From contig JAAYMP010000126.1 of assembly GCA_012521315.1 (NCBI GenBank), positions 1-23,729 on the forward strand: a DNA stretch of 23,729 nucleotides, written 5' to 3'. The translations under genes and the position numbers were made by a program. Source of the stretch: Bacillota bacterium (GTDB lineage: Bacteria > Bacillota > UBA4882 > UBA10575). Shown here piece by piece: positions 22,631 through 23,729 of this stretch. A model generated the notes under the pieces. It was not told the DNA's origin. It saw only the letters and a list, made by a program, of their open reading frames with translations, and did not search any database. Position 1 is the stretch's first letter. The number at the start of each line of letters is the position of its first letter.

Positions 22631-23503
22631 ATGTTTCTGGTTGACGATTGGACCGATTATGAACTGCTCGATACCGGAGATGGTGAAAAGCTGGAACGCT
22701 GGGGAGAATACATCTTAAGACGCCCCGATCCCCAGGTCATCTGGCCGCCCGTCAATAAAGACAAGCGTTGGGACCAGGTCCACGCCCGCTACCACCGGAG
22801 CAAAAGCGGCGGTGGTTCTTGGGAGTATTTTCGGCCGCTCCCGGAGAAATGGGCGATCGCCTACGGCGATCTGAAGTTTTATGTCAAACCGATGGGTTTC
22901 AAACATACGGGGTTATTTCCGGAACAAGCGGTCAACTGGCAATGGATCATCAATAAAATTAAGGGGCGCCGAAGCCCCGTCCGGGTCTTAAATTTATTCG
23001 CCTATACCGGCGGTGCCAGCCTCGCCGCGGCCTATGCCGGCGCGGATGAAGTATGCCATGTCGACGCGGCGAAAGGGATGGTGACCTGGGCCAAAGAAAA
23101 CCTCATGTTGTCCGGTTTGGCCGACCGCCGGGTCCGTTGGATCGTTGATGACGTCGTCAAGTTTGTGCAAAGGGAGATCCGCCGGGGCCGCCAATACGAA
23201 GCCATTATCATGGACCCTCCTTCTTACGGGCGGGGGCCCAACGGGGAGCTCTGGAAGATCGAAGACGAGCTGTTTAACCTGATCGACCTCTGCCGGCAGG
23301 TGCTCGCCCCGGAACCCCTCTTTTTCCTGATCAACTCCTACACAACCGGTTTGGCCCCCACCGTGCTCCGGAACATCCTGACCCTCGCCATGAAAAAGCG
23401 ATACGGCGGCACGGTTACCGCCGATGAAGTCGGGCTCCCGATCGCCCGTTCCGGCCTGGTCCTCCCCTGCGGGGCCACGGGGCGCTGGGAGGCGGACGAA
23501 TGA
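22631..23503 (+). CDS. Class I SAM-dependent methyltransferase, RlmI/RlmK-like
   Basis: A cytosolic methyltransferase of 290 residues. The SAM-binding motif I is RVLNLFAYTGGASLAAAYAGA (about 118-138), an acidic residue follows in VCHVDAAKG (D145), and the substrate-side motif is IIMDPPSYGRG (D195-P-P-S). This pattern, with an N-terminal barrel-like part (GFKHTGLFPEQAVNW), is that of the COG1092 group, whose known members methylate 23S rRNA. The exact nucleotide is unknown, and no PUA domain is evident at the N-terminus. GGAAGGGG with a 9-nt gap supports the ATG. The stop overlaps the start of the pseudouridine synthase gene, so the two are translationally coupled. The 244-nt leader has no clear promoter. 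Confidence 0.88.
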   Translation: MFLVDDWTDYELLDTGDGEKLERWGEYILRRPDPQVIWPPVNKDKRWDQVHARYHRSKSGGGSWEYFRPLPEKWAIAYGDLKFYVKPMGFKHTGLFPEQAVNWQWIINKIKGRRSPVRVLNLFAYTGGASLAAAYAGADEVCHVDAAKGMVTWAKENLMLSGLADRRVRWIVDDVVKFVQREIRRGRQYEAIIMDPPSYGRGPNGELWKIEDELFNLIDLCRQVLAPEPLFFLINSYTTGLAPTVLRNILTLAMKKRYGGTVTADEVGLPIARSGLVLPCGATGRWEADE

Positions 23504-23729
23504 ACCGGCCGCCGATTCCCCTGCTCTACGAGGACAACCATCTTTTGGTGGTTGAGAAACCAGTGAATATCCCGACCCAAAAGGATCGCTCCGGTGATCC
23601 GGACCTCCTCTCCCTCCTGAAGGAAGACCTCAAAGTGCGGTACGGAAAACCGGGCCGGGTCTATCTCGGCTTGGTCCACCGCCTGGACCGGCCGGTGGGC
23701 GGCGTCATGGTTTTCGCCAAAACCTCCAA
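23500..23729 (+). CDS. RluA-family pseudouridine synthase (partial)
   Basis: The first 76 codons are present before the right edge. The N-terminus LLYEDNHLLVVEKPVNIPTQ and the motif LVHRLDRPVGGVMVFAKT are characteristic of RluA-type enzymes, which isomerise uridine to pseudouridine in rRNA or tRNA. The catalytic aspartate is D63 in HRLDR. The ATG overlaps the methyltransferase stop as ATGA, and GGAGG lies 7 nt upstream, inside the previous gene. The pairing with an RNA-methyltransferase-like gene suggests a joint RNA-modification role. The target site cannot be told from this part. Confidence 0.93.
   Translation, partial: MNRPPIPLLYEDNHLLVVEKPVNIPTQKDRSGDPDLLSLLKEDLKVRYGKPGRVYLGLVHRLDRPVGGVMVFAKTS

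Overview
The window looks like chromosomal DNA of an anaerobic, sugar-using member of the Bacillota. Supporting signs are strong AGGAGG-type ribosome binding sites in front of ATG, GTG and TTG starts, an AraR-type GntR/LacI hybrid repressor with its palindromic boxes, a cre-like site, an SmtB/ArsR metal repressor and several hairpin-plus-U-tract terminators. The phylum is an inference, and I cannot place it more finely. No tRNA, rRNA, CRISPR array, complete insertion sequence or phage gene was seen.

Layout. 1-1716 (minus): a TetR-type regulator and the first 345 codons of an FtsX/MacB-type ABC permease, with a 22-bp palindrome over the likely tetR promoter. 2077-2991 (plus): an AEC-family transporter. 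3055-7751 (minus): a decayed sugar ABC locus. It holds a LacI-type repressor, a TIM-barrel sugar isomerase/epimerase and an intact RbsC-type permease. The ATPase is reduced to about its last 75 residues, and the solute-binding lipoprotein is frameshifted near its start and cut off at its end. A 42-nt hairpin sits at the junction of the two broken genes. A perfect LacI-type operator precedes the operon and a degenerate copy precedes lacI.

8022-13359 (minus): a pentose module, araR, then two AraR-like boxes, then an L-fucose-isomerase-type isomerase, an FGGY kinase and AraD. Isomerase, kinase and 4-epimerase together would take L-arabinose to D-xylulose 5-phosphate, but the isomerase is not the classical AraA type and the kinase does not look like a standard AraB. 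13468-14617: a two-CBS-domain protein and a divergent lipoprotein. 14764-16740 (plus): an Old Yellow Enzyme-type Fe-S flavoprotein reductase. 16741-17289: no large gene, but a 24-codon ORF with a strong ribosome binding site between two hairpins. 17290-19583 (minus): a MATE exporter downstream of uppP. 19744-22386 (minus): an SmtB-like repressor and a Zn/Cd/Pb P1B-ATPase behind a near-consensus promoter. 22631-23729 (plus): an RNA-methyltransferase-like gene overlapping a partial RluA-type pseudouridine synthase by 4 nt.

The main points of interest are the non-standard arabinose gene set with its own operators, the decaying sugar ABC operon whose regulation is still legible, and the short ORF near 17 kb. 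I did not find a clear new defence or mobile system.
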